Shown: one piece after another, positions 28,198 through 37,951 of the stretch | How positions within the stretch are numbered: position 1 is the stretch's first letter | Layout: every line of letters begins with the position of its first letter | From: Sphingopyxis witflariensis | GTDB lineage: Bacteria; Pseudomonadota; Alphaproteobacteria; Sphingomonadales; Sphingomonadaceae | Direction: 5' to 3' | Length of the DNA stretch: 64,000 bases | Assembly: GCF_002205635.1 (NCBI RefSeq) | Contig: NZ_NISJ01000001.1 | Span: forward strand, 248,001-312,000 | Made by a program: the position numbers and the translations under genes | The notes under the pieces: generated by a model | Database searches by the model: none | What the model was told of the DNA's origin: nothing | What the model saw: only the letters and a program-made list of their open reading frames with translations

Positions 28198-28920
28198 TCA
28201 ACCGTCGGATGGCCTCCGGGCCGAACCGAAACGCGCGATCAGATCATAGGCCGATCCGACGAAATGCTGGCGGACGAGCGTAATCCCCTCGTCGCCGCGC
28301 CAAGTCCGTCGTTCAACGAACAGGCATGCCGAGCCAAGCGCCAAATGGAGCCGCGCCGCCACATTGCGATCCGCCGGAACCGCAGCGATTCGCGTTTCGG
28401 CTTCGGTCCACGGGACATGCTTGAGCAGCCACGCCCCCGGCGACGCGCCCTGAAATGCCGAGGCCGCAATGTCAGGCACTGCGGACAGGCTGATCAGACG
28501 CGCTTCGACGGCGAGCGGCACATCGTCAGCGAAATGCACGCCCTCCAGCAGGATGAGTTCGCCCTCGCCAGCCAGCGCGGCCTCGTCGGGATGCGCGGGA
28601 TCGGGCGTGCGCACCTCGCGGTTGAAAAGTTCAAAGTGGTAACGCTGGCCGCGCTGAAGCACCTCCTGCTCCAGATCGGGGATGTCGAGCACCATCGAAT
28701 GGACGCGCGGGCGCGCGACAAAAGTACCCGCGCGCTTGCGCCGGTCGATCAGCCCCGCCGCGACAAGTGCCGACAGCGCCTTGCTGACCGTCATCCGCGC
28801 GCAATCATAGTCGCGCATGAGTTCAAGCTCGGTCGGCAGGCGCGCACCGGGAAGGAGTTCGCCCGACAATATGCGCGCCTCGAAATCGGATCGGATCCGT
28901 TCGTGGAGCGGCTGCTTCAC
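28198..28920 (-). CDS. hutC: HutC-family GntR/UTRA regulator (second copy)
   Basis: A 240-residue regulator with a GntR winged helix (QPLHERIRSDFEARILSG, then LPTELELMRDYDCARMTVSKAL) and a UTRA domain. It begins at a GTG that overlaps the hutF stop (GTGA), so it is translated with hutF. Its helix-turn-helix (CARMTVSKALSALVAAG) is of the HutC type. With the gene at 23015 there are two candidate repressors for the same locus. Which one binds the three TGTATAkACA sites cannot be told; cross-regulation or division of labour is possible. Confidence 0.9.
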   Translation of the reverse strand: MKQPLHERIRSDFEARILSGELLPGARLPTELELMRDYDCARMTVSKALSALVAAGLIDRRKRAGTFVARPRVHSMVLDIPDLEQEVLQRGQRYHFELFNREVRTPDPAHPDEAALAGEGELILLEGVHFADDVPLAVEARLISLSAVPDIAASAFQGASPGAWLLKHVPWTEAETRIAAVPADRNVAARLHLALGSACLFVERRTWRGDEGITLVRQHFVGSAYDLIARFGSARRPSDG

Positions 28921-30296
28921 GCGGTCAGCCTTTCGAGCGTCGCGACATAGCCCGCGACGATCGCTGCGCGATCCTTGTGCCGGCCCCGGCTCACCACCTG
29001 CTCGCCGCGGCGCCATACGCCGTCGAGCGCGCTGCGCCCCGCCGCGAAGATATAGGCGTCGAGGAGTTCGTCATCCCGCTTTCCCGCGAGCGAAGGATGC
29101 CCAAGGTCGAGGCTGACGATATCGGCCGCAGCACCGACCGCGAGACCGCCCGTCACTCCCAGCGCCGCCGCGCCGCCATCGACCGACGCGGCATAGATAT
29201 CGGCGCCGGTCGACCGCCCCTCGCCGCCCGCGAGCATATTGCGACCCCGCCGCATCAGCCGCTGGCCATATTCGAGCAGGCGCAGCTCTTCGCTCGCATC
29301 GATCAGCACGTTTGAATCACTCCCCACGCCATAACGCCCGCCCGCCGCCAGAAAGGCTTCGGCGGGAAACAGCCCGTCGCCCAGATTGGCCTCGGTGATC
29401 GGGCAAAGCCCGGCGACTGCGCCCGTTCCTGCAAGTGCCGCCGTTTCTGCGGGCGTCATATGCGTCGCATGGACGAGACACCAGCGATCATCGACTGCGG
29501 CGTGGTTCAACAGCCATTCGACCGGGCGCTGGCCGCTCCACGCGAGGCAGTCGTCGACCTCCTTCACCTGCTCGGCGATATGAATATGGACGGGGCGATT
29601 CGCGCCGATACCCCCGAGTGCGTCAAGTTGCTCGGGCGATACGGCGCGCAGGCTGTGTGGCGCGACCCCGACGATGGCGTCTGGCAAGTCCCGGCTCGCC
29701 GCGTCGGCGGCGTCAATCAGCCGCGCATAGCGGTCGATGTCCATGATGAAACGCATCTGCGCAGGCTGCGGCGATTGCGCACCGAAGCCTGCATAGGAAT
29801 AGAGGACGGGCAACAACGTCAGACCGATGCCGCTCGTGGCGGCCGCATCGACGATCGCGCGGCTCATTTCGGCGGGGTCGGCATAGGCTTGTCCGCCGCG
29901 ATCATGGTGCAGATAATGGAATTCACCAACGCGGGTGAAGCCGCCCTCCAGCATCTCCAGATAAGCGAGCGAGGCGATCGCGCGCACGTCGTCGGGGGTC
30001 ATGCGATCGAGGAAGCGATACATGACCTCACGCCATGTCCAGAAGCTGTCGCCCGACGGCCCGCGCCGCTCGGCGAGTCCCGCCATGCCGCGCTGAAACG
30101 CATGGCTGTGCAGGTTCGGCATGCCAGGAAGGCCGCAGCCGTGGCGTTCCTCATCGGGCTGCGCCGCCGCATTGCTTTCGATGGTGGCAATGACACCCGA
30201 ACTTACCGTCAGCCGGACATTCCGCGCCCAGCCGCCATTCAGCAAAAGCCGGTCGAAGAAGAGGTTCCGATCGCCTGTTTTCTGCGCCGATGCCAT
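28917..30296 (-). CDS. hutF: Formimidoylglutamate deiminase
   Basis: A 459-residue amidohydrolase that turns N-formimidoyl-glutamate into N-formyl-glutamate and ammonia, the fourth step of the five-step Hut route. It has the metal ligands in GMPNLHSHAFQRG, HIHIAEQ and HATHMTPAE, and the Asp in GVGSDSNVL. Length matches the family. A good ribosome site (GGGAGG) precedes the ATG. It is divergent from hutI across an 84-base promoter region with a HutC-type site, and its stop overlaps the second hutC. Confidence 0.95.
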   Translation of the reverse strand: MASAQKTGDRNLFFDRLLLNGGWARNVRLTVSSGVIATIESNAAAQPDEERHGCGLPGMPNLHSHAFQRGMAGLAERRGPSGDSFWTWREVMYRFLDRMTPDDVRAIASLAYLEMLEGGFTRVGEFHYLHHDRGGQAYADPAEMSRAIVDAAATSGIGLTLLPVLYSYAGFGAQSPQPAQMRFIMDIDRYARLIDAADAASRDLPDAIVGVAPHSLRAVSPEQLDALGGIGANRPVHIHIAEQVKEVDDCLAWSGQRPVEWLLNHAAVDDRWCLVHATHMTPAETAALAGTGAVAGLCPITEANLGDGLFPAEAFLAAGGRYGVGSDSNVLIDASEELRLLEYGQRLMRRGRNMLAGGEGRSTGADIYAASVDGGAAALGVTGGLAVGAAADIVSLDLGHPSLAGKRDDELLDAYIFAAGRSALDGVWRRGEQVVSRGRHKDRAAIVAGYVATLERLTA

Positions 30297-30320
30297 AAAT
30301 TTCCTCCCGATCTGAAATTA

Positions 30321-30330
30321 TGTCTATACA
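30321..30330. promoter_or_regulatory. Candidate HutC operator between hutF and hutI
   Basis: TGTCTATACA lies between the divergent hutF and hutI starts and could control both. Its inverse, TGTATAGACA, matches the hutC-proximal site at nine of ten positions and the receptor site at nine. Confidence 0.6.
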
Positions 30331-30380
30331 TTAATGAGCGATTGGTGCAATCTTTGGCCATCGCAAAATGATGAGGGTCG

Positions 30381-31586
30381 ATGGGCATGCGCTGCGACAC
30401 GCTGTGGAAAGATGCAAGGCTCGCCACGATGGTCGGGAACGACCTCGGCGTGGTCGAACAAGGGCTAGTGGCTGCCGCTAACGGCGCCATCCTCTATGCC
30501 GGCCCCGCAGCCGACGCCCCGACCTTCGACGCCGCCGAAAGCGTTGCGTGCGACGGACGCTGGATCACCCCCGGGCTGATCGATTGCCACACCCACCTGA
30601 TCCACGCCGGCGACCGCGCCCGCGAGTTTGAAATGCGTCTCGACGGCGCCTCCTATGAAGAGATTGCCCGCGCCGGCGGTGGCATCGTGTCGACGATGCG
30701 CGCAACCCGCGAGGCCAGCGAGGACGACCTGGTCAGGGCCGCCCTGCCCCGCCTCGACGCGCTGATCGCCGAAGGTGTCACGACGGTCGAGGTCAAATCG
30801 GGCTATGGCCTCGACACCGCCAGCGAGATCCGCATGCTCCGCGCCGCGCGGCGGTTGGGGACCGAACGGCCGGTGCAGATCGCCACCACCTTCCTCGGCG
30901 CCCACGCGCTGCCGCCCGAATATGCCGGCGATGCCGACTCCTATATCGCAATGCTGGTCGATGAGATGCTGCCCGAAGTCTCGCGGCTCGGCCTCGCCGA
31001 TGCGGTTGATGCCTTTTGCGAAGGCATCGGTTTCACGCCTGCGCAGACCGAACTTGTCTTCGAAGCCGCAAAGCGTGCCGGCCTGCCGGTCAAGCTCCAC
31101 GCCGAACAGCTATCGAACCAGCATGGCGCGGCGCTCGCCGCGCGCCATGGCGCGCTGTCGGCCGACCATCTCGAATATCTCGATAACGCCGGGATCGCGG
31201 CGATGGCCGCGTCGGGCACCGTCGCGACTTTGCTCCCCGGCGCCTATTATTTCATGCGTGAGACGCATCTGCCGCCGATCGACGCACTCCGTCTTGCCGG
31301 CGTCCCGATCGCGCTCGCGACCGACTGCAACCCCGGCACCTCGCCGCTCACCTCGCTACTTCTCGCGATGAACATGGGGGCAACGCTGTTCCACCTGACC
31401 GTCGCCGAATGTCTGACCGGAGTCACGCGCAACGCCGCGCGGGCGCTCGGCGTGTCCGATCGCATCGGGACACTGGAAGCCGGCAAGCGCTGCGACCTCG
31501 CCATCTGGGACATCGAACGTCCCGCCGAACTTGTCTATCGCATGGGGCTCAACCCGCTCCATGCCCGTATCTGGAGTGGTCGATGA
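30381..31586 (+). CDS. hutI: Imidazolonepropionase
   Basis: A 401-residue amidohydrolase that opens the ring of imidazolonepropionate to give formimidoyl-glutamate, third step of histidine degradation. It has metal ligands in [26 protein letters not shown], and the catalytic stretch [12 protein letters not shown]. Start chosen at 30381 with a GAGG site upstream; an ATG two codons later is possible. Its stop overlaps the hutH start (ATGA), the first of a run of coupled genes. Confidence 0.97.
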   Translation: MGMRCDTLWKDARLATMVGNDLGVVEQGLVAAANGAILYAGPAADAPTFDAAESVACDGRWITPGLIDCHTHLIHAGDRAREFEMRLDGASYEEIARAGGGIVSTMRATREASEDDLVRAALPRLDALIAEGVTTVEVKSGYGLDTASEIRMLRAARRLGTERPVQIATTFLGAHALPPEYAGDADSYIAMLVDEMLPEVSRLGLADAVDAFCEGIGFTPAQTELVFEAAKRAGLPVKLHAEQLSNQHGAALAARHGALSADHLEYLDNAGIAAMAASGTVATLLPGAYYFMRETHLPPIDALRLAGVPIALATDCNPGTSPLTSLLLAMNMGATLFHLTVAECLTGVTRNAARALGVSDRIGTLEAGKRCDLAIWDIERPAELVYRMGLNPLHARIWSGR

Positions 31587-33112
31587 CCGATATCATGCTT
31601 ACCCCCGGCACCGCATCGCTTGCCGATTGGCGCGCCATTTATCGCGGCGCGATCCCCCGGCTCGACCCGGCGTCGGCGCCGCGCATCGCTGAAAGTGCCG
31701 CAGCAGTTAGCCGCATCCTCGCGCGCGGCGAGCCGGTTTATGGCATCAACACCGGCTTTGGAAAGCTCGCCAGCGTCCGTATCGACGACGCCGACCTCGC
31801 GACGCTCCAGCGCAACATCGTACTCAGCCATGCGGCTGGAATTGGCGATCCGTCGCCGGTGCCGGTCATCCGCCTGATGATGGCGCTGAAGCTCGCCAGT
31901 CTCGCGCAGGGCGCCTCGGGCGTCCGCCCCGAAACCGTCGCGCTGCTCGAAGCGATGCTCGTCCACGGCCTGACCCCGGTGATCCCGGCGCAGGGCTCGG
32001 TCGGCGCGAGCGGCGACCTTGCCCCGTTGTCGCACATGGCGGTGACGATGATCGGCATGGGCGAGATTTTCCTCGGCGACGAACGCCTGCCCGCCGCCGA
32101 TGCGCTCGCGCGCACTGGCATCGCGCCGATCGAGCTCGCCGCCAAGGAAGGCCTCGCGCTGCTCAACGGCACGCAATTCTCGACCGCCAACGCGCTCGCC
32201 GGGCTGTTCGAGGCCGAATTGCTGTTCCAGTCCGCGCTCGTCACCGGCGCGCTGTCGACCGAAGCTGCCAAGGGATCCGACACGCCTTTCGATCCGCGCA
32301 TCCATGACCTGCGCCGCCATCGCGGCCAGATCGAGGTCGCAGGCGCGCTGCGTTCGATGATGGAAGGGTCGCCGATCCGCGCCAGCCACCTGGAAAATGA
32401 CACCCGCGTACAGGATCCTTATTGCCTGCGCTGCCAGCCGCAGGTGATGGGCGCCGCGCTCGACGTGCTGCGCCAGGCCGCAACGACGCTGGAAATCGAA
32501 GCAAACTGCGTTTCGGACAATCCGCTGATTTTCCCCGACACCGACGAAGCGCTGTCAGGCGGCAATTTCCACGCCGAGCCCGTCGCCTTCGCGGCCGACA
32601 TGATCGCGCTCGCGATCTGCGAAATCGGGTCGATTTCCGAACGCCGCATCGCGATGCTCGTCGACCCCGCGCTGTCGGGGCTTCCGGCCTTCCTGACGCC
32701 GAAGCCCGGGCTCAATTCGGGCTTCATGATACCGCAGGTCACCGCCGCGGCGCTGGTCAGCGAGAATAAGCAATGCGCCTATCCCGCAAGCGTCGACTCC
32801 ATCCCGACCTCGGCCAATCAGGAAGATCATGTATCGATGGCGGCACACGGCGCGCGGCGTCTGCACGCGATGGCCGCCAACGCCCTCGCCGTGATCGCGA
32901 TCGAATGGCTCGCCGCGGCGCAGGGCGTCGATTTCCACGCGCCGCTGCAATCGAGCCCGACGCTCGAACGCGCGCATCGCCTGCTCCGCGACGCCGTCCC
33001 GACGCTCGCCGACGACCGGCACTTCCACCCCGATATCGAGGCAGCGAACGCCCTCGTCCGGTCGGGTGCGCTGGCGGCGACCGCAGGCGACCTGCTTCCC
33101 GGGGTCGCATGA
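31583..33112 (+). CDS. hutH: Histidine ammonia-lyase
   Basis: A 509-residue lyase that removes ammonia from histidine to give urocanate, the entry step of the pathway. The self-formed MIO cofactor comes from Ala142-Ser143-Gly144 in [16 protein letters not shown], the same numbering as in the Pseudomonas enzyme. YGINTGFG (53-60) carries the catalytic tyrosine. Length is standard. It overlaps hutI upstream and hutG downstream by four bases each. Confidence 0.98.
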   Translation: MTDIMLTPGTASLADWRAIYRGAIPRLDPASAPRIAESAAAVSRILARGEPVYGINTGFGKLASVRIDDADLATLQRNIVLSHAAGIGDPSPVPVIRLMMALKLASLAQGASGVRPETVALLEAMLVHGLTPVIPAQGSVGASGDLAPLSHMAVTMIGMGEIFLGDERLPAADALARTGIAPIELAAKEGLALLNGTQFSTANALAGLFEAELLFQSALVTGALSTEAAKGSDTPFDPRIHDLRRHRGQIEVAGALRSMMEGSPIRASHLENDTRVQDPYCLRCQPQVMGAALDVLRQAATTLEIEANCVSDNPLIFPDTDEALSGGNFHAEPVAFAADMIALAICEIGSISERRIAMLVDPALSGLPAFLTPKPGLNSGFMIPQVTAAALVSENKQCAYPASVDSIPTSANQEDHVSMAAHGARRLHAMAANALAVIAIEWLAAAQGVDFHAPLQSSPTLERAHRLLRDAVPTLADDRHFHPDIEAANALVRSGALAATAGDLLPGVA

Positions 33113-33915
33113 CCGGCTGGCTCGACATAAAGCGCGGCGAAGCGCCGCTGGTGGTGGCCTTCCCGCACACCGGGACCGACCTTGCCGACACCGGCGGCGC
33201 GTTTCGCTGCGAATGGATCGCGCGCCGCGACGCCGACTGGTGGGTCGACCGGCTTTATGGTTTTGCAACCGAGCTCGGCGCAACGACGATCCGCACCGAC
33301 ATTTCGCGCAGCGTGATCGACGTCAATCGCGACCCGTCGGGGGCCTCGCTCTACCCCGGACAGGCAACGACCGAGCTCTGCCCGACGACGACCTTTGACG
33401 GCGAACCGCTCTATCGCGACGCCGGTCCCGACGAGGCTGAAATCGCCCGGCGGCGGTCGCTGTGGTTCACCCCCTATCATGCCGCAATCGAAGCCGAGAT
33501 TGCGCGGCTGCGCGTGATCCACCCGCGCGTCATCGTCTATGACGCGCATTCGATCCGCAGCCATGTCCCCCGGCTGTTCGACGGCGAATTGCCGCAGTTC
33601 AACATTGGCACCAACGATGGGCAGACCTGCGACCCGGCGCTGGCGTCGGCGATCGAAGCCATTTGCGCGGCCAGCGGTCGCAGTCATATTCTCGACGGCC
33701 GCTTCAAGGGCGGTTGGACGACGCGCCACTATGGCCGCCCGGGGAGCGGTGTGCATGCGATCCAGATGGAACTCGCCATGCGCGGCTATCTCGACGAGCC
33801 CGCCGACGTCAACGAAACCAACTGGCCCGCGCTGCTCGCCCCGGCGCGCGCCAACAATCTGACCCCTATTTTGAAAGACGTGCTGCGGGCGTGCATCGCC
33901 TTTGCCGCCGCTTGA
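33109..33915 (+). CDS. hutG: N-formylglutamate deformylase
   Basis: A 268-residue FGase-family zinc amidohydrolase that splits N-formylglutamate to glutamate and formate, the last step of the five-step route. It has [10 protein letters not shown] near the start, [16 protein letters not shown], and [16 protein letters not shown]. It pairs with hutF, so this organism uses the formate-yielding branch rather than the formamide branch. It overlaps hutH by four bases; hutU starts 19 bases after its stop. Confidence 0.95.
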   Translation: MTGWLDIKRGEAPLVVAFPHTGTDLADTGGAFRCEWIARRDADWWVDRLYGFATELGATTIRTDISRSVIDVNRDPSGASLYPGQATTELCPTTTFDGEPLYRDAGPDEAEIARRRSLWFTPYHAAIEAEIARLRVIHPRVIVYDAHSIRSHVPRLFDGELPQFNIGTNDGQTCDPALASAIEAICAASGRSHILDGRFKGGWTTRHYGRPGSGVHAIQMELAMRGYLDEPADVNETNWPALLAPARANNLTPILKDVLRACIAFAAA

Positions 33916-33934
33916 TCCACCAGGAAGGACCAAC

Positions 33935-35602
33935 ATGACCCGTCTCGACAACAGCCGCATCATCAAGGCCGCTACCGGAACCGAATTGTCGGCCAAAGGC
34001 TGGCTGACCGAAGCCCCGCTGCGCATGCTGATGAACAATCTCCACCCCGACGTCGCCGAGCGGCCCGAGGAACTCGTCGTCTATGGCGGCATCGGCCGCG
34101 CCGCGCGCGACTGGGAAAGCTATGACAAGATCGTCGATACGCTGCGGCGGCTGGAAGGCGACGAAACCCTGCTTGTCCAGTCGGGCAAGCCCGTCGGCGT
34201 GTTCCGCACCCATGAAAATGCGCCGCGCGTGCTGATCGCCAACTCGAATCTCGTCCCGCATTGGGCGAATTGGGATCATTTCAACGAACTCGATAAGCGC
34301 GGCCTCGCGATGTACGGCCAGATGACCGCCGGGTCGTGGATCTATATCGGCACGCAGGGCATCGTTCAGGGCACCTATGAAACCTTCGTCGAAATGGGCC
34401 GCCAGCATCATGGCGGCAGCCTCGCGGGCAAATGGCTGCTTACCGCAGGCCTCGGCGGCATGGGCGGCGCGCAGCCGCTCGCAGCGGTGATGGCGGGCGC
34501 GTCGTGCCTCGCGATTGAGTGTCAGCCGAGCCGCATCGAAATGCGCCTGCGCACCGGCTATCTCGACGCCGCCGCCTCGACGATCGAGGAAGCGATGGCG
34601 CTGATCGAAAAGAGCTGCGCCGACAAAAAGCCGATATCGGTCGGCCTGCTCGGCAATGCCGCCGAACTTCTGCCCGAACTTTATCGCCGCGGCATCCGCC
34701 CCGACCTGCTCACCGACCAGACGAGCGCGCATGATCCGGTGAATGGCTATCTACCGGCAGGCTGGACCGTCGCCGAATGGATCGACAAACGCGAAAGCGA
34801 TCCCGCCGCGGTCGCCAAAGCCGCCAAGGCATCGATGGCCGTCCACGTCCGCGCGATGCTCGATTTCCAGGCTGCCGGGGTTCCGACCACCGATTACGGC
34901 AATAATATCCGCCAGGTCGCGAAGGATGAGGGCGTCGAAAATGCCTTCGACTTCCCGGGCTTCGTCCCCGCCTATATCCGCCCACTCTTCTGCCGCGGCG
35001 TCGGGCCGTTCCGCTGGGCCGCACTGTCGGGCGATCCCGAGGATATCTACAAGACCGATGCCAAGGTGAAGGAACTGCTCCCCGACAACGCGCATCTCCA
35101 CCGCTGGCTCGACATGGCGCGCGAGAAGATCCAGTTTCAGGGGATGCCCGCGCGCATATGCTGGGTCGGCCTCGGAGATCGCCACCGGCTTGGCCTCGCG
35201 TTCAACGAGATGGTCGCGAACGGCGAACTCAAGGCGCCCGTCGTGATCGGCCGCGACCATCTCGACTCCGGCTCGGTCGCCTCGCCCAACCGCGAGACCG
35301 AAGCGATGCGTGACGGCAGCGATGCGGTTTCGGACTGGCCGCTGCTCAACGCCCTGCTCAACACCGCGAGCGGCGCGACGTGGGTGTCGCTCCACCATGG
35401 CGGCGGAGTCGGCATGGGCTTTTCGCAGCACAGCGGCATGGTGATCGTCGCCGACGGCACCCCCGAAGCCGCAGCGCGGCTCGAGCGCGTGTTGTGGAAC
35501 GACCCCGCGACCGGGGTGATGCGCCACGCCGACGCAGGCTATGACATCGCGCTCGATTGCGCGCGCGAAAAAGGCCTCGACCTGCCCGGCATCACGGGGT
35601 GA
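33935..35602 (+). CDS. hutU: Urocanate hydratase (urocanase)
   Basis: A 555-residue NAD+-dependent lyase that turns urocanate into imidazolonepropionate, second step of the pathway. It has the NAD-binding [10 protein letters not shown], the conserved [12 protein letters not shown]-like stretch near [13 protein letters not shown], and [17 protein letters not shown]. Length is standard. A ribosome site (AGGAAGGA) precedes the ATG. Its stop overlaps the GTG start of hutD. Confidence 0.98.
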   Translation: MTRLDNSRIIKAATGTELSAKGWLTEAPLRMLMNNLHPDVAERPEELVVYGGIGRAARDWESYDKIVDTLRRLEGDETLLVQSGKPVGVFRTHENAPRVLIANSNLVPHWANWDHFNELDKRGLAMYGQMTAGSWIYIGTQGIVQGTYETFVEMGRQHHGGSLAGKWLLTAGLGGMGGAQPLAAVMAGASCLAIECQPSRIEMRLRTGYLDAAASTIEEAMALIEKSCADKKPISVGLLGNAAELLPELYRRGIRPDLLTDQTSAHDPVNGYLPAGWTVAEWIDKRESDPAAVAKAAKASMAVHVRAMLDFQAAGVPTTDYGNNIRQVAKDEGVENAFDFPGFVPAYIRPLFCRGVGPFRWAALSGDPEDIYKTDAKVKELLPDNAHLHRWLDMAREKIQFQGMPARICWVGLGDRHRLGLAFNEMVANGELKAPVVIGRDHLDSGSVASPNRETEAMRDGSDAVSDWPLLNALLNTASGATWVSLHHGGGVGMGFSQHSGMVIVADGTPEAAARLERVLWNDPATGVMRHADAGYDIALDCAREKGLDLPGITG

Positions 35603-36177
35603 CTTCGGTCCGGCACCTGCCGGCGGAGGCGCGCATCGCCCGCGCGTGGCGGAACGGCGGCGGCGTCACGCGTGACGTCGCGCTGTTCCCCGAGGGCGCC
35701 GGCGATGAAGATTTCCTGTGGCGCGCGAGCATCGCGACGATCGCCGCCGACGGTCCTTTTTCGCCCTGGCCCGGCGTCGATCGCGCGCTCATGTTGCTGC
35801 ACGGCAAACTGACGCTTGCAGTCGGGGACGACGAACGGGATCTCGAAGCGGGCGACCCGGCGCAGGCTTTCGCAGGCGAGGAAGCGGTTTCCGCCCGCCC
35901 TTGCGGCGGCGCGTGCATCGTCCTCAACCTCATGGCGCGGCGCGGGGACGCACGCATTATGCTTGAGCGCTGGACGACCGGGCGCCTAAGTAAGGCCGAT
36001 CAGTTGTTGTTGCTGGCAGAGAGTGCGACGACAATCGGGCTAAACGGCCAATCCATCAATCTGGCCGCTGAGGATGCCTTGCTGCTCACGCCGAAAGAGG
36101 TGACCGGACTCACCTTCGACCACCCCGTCATTGTCGCCGAGATATTCAGCGGCGCAGAGCAATTCGCGCAAATCTAA
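35599..36177 (+). CDS. hutD: HutD/Ves family protein
   Basis: A 192-residue cupin-like protein from a GTG that overlaps the hutU stop (GTGA). It shows the HutD pattern: [20 protein letters not shown] at the start, [19 protein letters not shown], and the final strands [13 protein letters not shown]. HutD is thought to set an upper limit on hut expression or to bind an intermediate; its mechanism is poorly known. As the last gene of the cluster it confirms a complete hut set. Confidence 0.88.
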   Translation: MTSVRHLPAEARIARAWRNGGGVTRDVALFPEGAGDEDFLWRASIATIAADGPFSPWPGVDRALMLLHGKLTLAVGDDERDLEAGDPAQAFAGEEAVSARPCGGACIVLNLMARRGDARIMLERWTTGRLSKADQLLLLAESATTIGLNGQSINLAAEDALLLTPKEVTGLTFDHPVIVAEIFSGAEQFAQI

Positions 36178-36262
36178 ACCGTTCGCCCTGAGCTTGTCGA
36201 AGGGCCGTTCTTTCTTTCGGCGGCGCAGAAGGACAGTGCTTCGACAAGCTCAGCACAAACGG
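36178..36262. repeat. Imperfect inverted repeat (REP-like)
   Basis: The left arm CCGTTCGCCCTGAGCTTGTC, continuing CGAAGG, reappears inverted at the right end (CTTCGACAAGCTCAGCACAAACGG) with a few mismatches, around a central GGCGGCGCAGAA. It separates the convergent hutD and DUF411 genes and probably terminates both. Confidence 0.8.
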
Positions 36263-36296
36263 GGTTTAGGGTGGAGCGGATTTAACGCACGCCACT

Positions 36297-36803
36297 CTAA
36301 GCCGTATAAACGACCGCCAACCCCTTGGCATCGAACGCCATCACGTCGAACGCATCGACGCTGCCATCGGGCATTTCCATTCCCGGCGAACCGCGCGGCA
36401 TGCCCGGCACTGCCAGCCCGACGATATCGCGCGGCTTGTCGCGCAGCAGCTTGTCGATATGCCGCATCGGCACATGGCCTTCGAGTACATAGCCCGCGAC
36501 GATCACCGTGTGACAGGACGCGAGTTCGGCAGGCACGCCATGGCGAACCTTGATCTCAGGCATGTCGGGGCGGCTTTCGACCGTCACCTCATAGCCCGCC
36601 TTTTGCGCGATCTCGGCCCAGGCGGTGCAACAACCGCATTCGGGATCGCGATAAACGAGCATCTTTTTCGCCGCAGGCAGCGCTTCGGTCGCCTTGTCGG
36701 CAACCGGCGCCGCGGGCGCGCTGTTGCATCCCGCGAGCGCGACCCCGCCCGCTGCCGCGATCAGGCCAAGCAGGCTGCGCCGGCTATATCGCGCCGCCGT
36801 CAA
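36297..36803 (-). CDS. DUF411 copper-locus protein, Tat lipoprotein
   Basis: A 168-residue envelope protein. It begins with a twin-arginine signal (SRRSLLGLIAAAGG) ending in a lipobox (LAGC). The mature part is the DUF411 domain with YRDPECGCCTAWAEIA, whose cysteine cluster is likely to bind copper, and HGVPAELASCHT, GHVPMRHIDKLL. The start is a TTG that overlaps the copB stop (TTGA); no better start exists because the Tat signal is needed. DUF411 genes are standard partners of copA/copB. Confidence 0.88.
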   Translation of the reverse strand: MTAARYSRRSLLGLIAAAGGVALAGCNSAPAAPVADKATEALPAAKKMLVYRDPECGCCTAWAEIAQKAGYEVTVESRPDMPEIKVRHGVPAELASCHTVIVAGYVLEGHVPMRHIDKLLRDKPRDIVGLAVPGMPRGSPGMEMPDGSVDAFDVMAFDAKGLAVVYTA

Positions 36804-37951
36804 AACCAGGTCCTTACGCCGATCACCAGGCTCGTGCTTTCGACACCCTCACCCGCCGTGCGGGCAAAGCGCGCGGTGTCGCCGAGCTTGCGGCTCCATG
36901 CGACGCCGACATAGGGCGCGAATTCCTTGACGATCTCGTAGCGCAGACGCAGCCCGAGTTCGACGTCGGACACGCCCGATCCGATCCCGCTTTCAGGAAC
37001 ATCCTGCAGCGCGAAGCTCACCTCGGCCGCGGGCTGCAAAACCAGCTTCTGGGTGATCCGCTGGTCATATTCGGCCTCGAACCGGCCGAGCAGGTCGCCC
37101 TTGTCCGACAGGAACAAAGCGCCCTCGACCTCGAACCAATAGGGCGCGAGCCCTTCGAAGCCGATCGTTGCATAGGTGCGATCGGCGCCGGGGCCAAAGT
37201 CCTGACGGACACCGGCCTGCGCGTTGAAATAGGGACCGATCGCGCGGCTATAAAGCAATTGCGTTTCGGTGCCCTCCAGCCCCTCACCAAAGGCTCCTTC
37301 GCCCTCGTTCTTGATCGTCAGCCGGTTGATGTCGCCGCCATACCAGACTTCGCCATTCCAGCTGTAGCCGTCATGCCCCTTGCGCGACTGATATTCGAGG
37401 TCGAAGCTGGTGTAGCCGATCAACAGGCCGCCGCTTTCGACCATCATCGCGTGGCGGGCATGCTCCATTTCGGCCTTAGGGAAAATGCGGTCGGCGTACC
37501 AGTCGCTGGGCGGTGCCGGGGCGGGAGCGTCGCCCGCGGGTAGATCGGTGCCGACCGCGCCAACCGCAGGAGCCGCCGCCTTGGGCGTGCAATGCCCCAT
37601 GGCGGCATGCTCGGGCGCGCAATCCGGGTCGCTCGCCACTGGCGCAGGCGTATGATCGCCATGCGCCGTGGGGGCGGGATCGTCCTTCAGCCTGCAATGG
37701 CCCATCGCCGCATGTTCGGGGGTACAGCCGGCATCACCCTCGGCAGGCGCGGGCATCTGCTCGCCATGCGCGCTGGTCGTGGTGCCCTCACCCTCAAGGA
37801 TGCAGTGCCCCATCGCGGCATGTTCGGGCGTGCAACCGGCATCGGCGGCGGGCTTCGCCGGCGCATGGCCATCATGCGCCGACTGCGCCGCTGCGGGGGC
37901 CGCGAAAGCAATCGCCGACAGACCGACGAGCAGGGTCCAGACGCGGGTCAT
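36800..37951 (-). CDS. copB: Copper resistance outer-membrane protein CopB
   Basis: A 383-residue outer-membrane protein. Signal peptide (LLVGLSAIAFAAPAAAQ), then a long metal-binding N-terminal part with three copies of the motif C-x-PEHAAMGHC at residues 40-50, 76-86 and 111-121, then the CopB barrel (WYADRIFPKAEMEHAR onwards) ending in WF. The Cys/Met/His repeats should bind Cu(I). The same motif occurs once in CopA. It overlaps copA (ATGA) and the DUF411 gene. Confidence 0.93.
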   Translation of the reverse strand: MTRVWTLLVGLSAIAFAAPAAAQSAHDGHAPAKPAADAGCTPEHAAMGHCILEGEGTTTSAHGEQMPAPAEGDAGCTPEHAAMGHCRLKDDPAPTAHGDHTPAPVASDPDCAPEHAAMGHCTPKAAAPAVGAVGTDLPAGDAPAPAPPSDWYADRIFPKAEMEHARHAMMVESGGLLIGYTSFDLEYQSRKGHDGYSWNGEVWYGGDINRLTIKNEGEGAFGEGLEGTETQLLYSRAIGPYFNAQAGVRQDFGPGADRTYATIGFEGLAPYWFEVEGALFLSDKGDLLGRFEAEYDQRITQKLVLQPAAEVSFALQDVPESGIGSGVSDVELGLRLRYEIVKEFAPYVGVAWSRKLGDTARFARTAGEGVESTSLVIGVRTWF

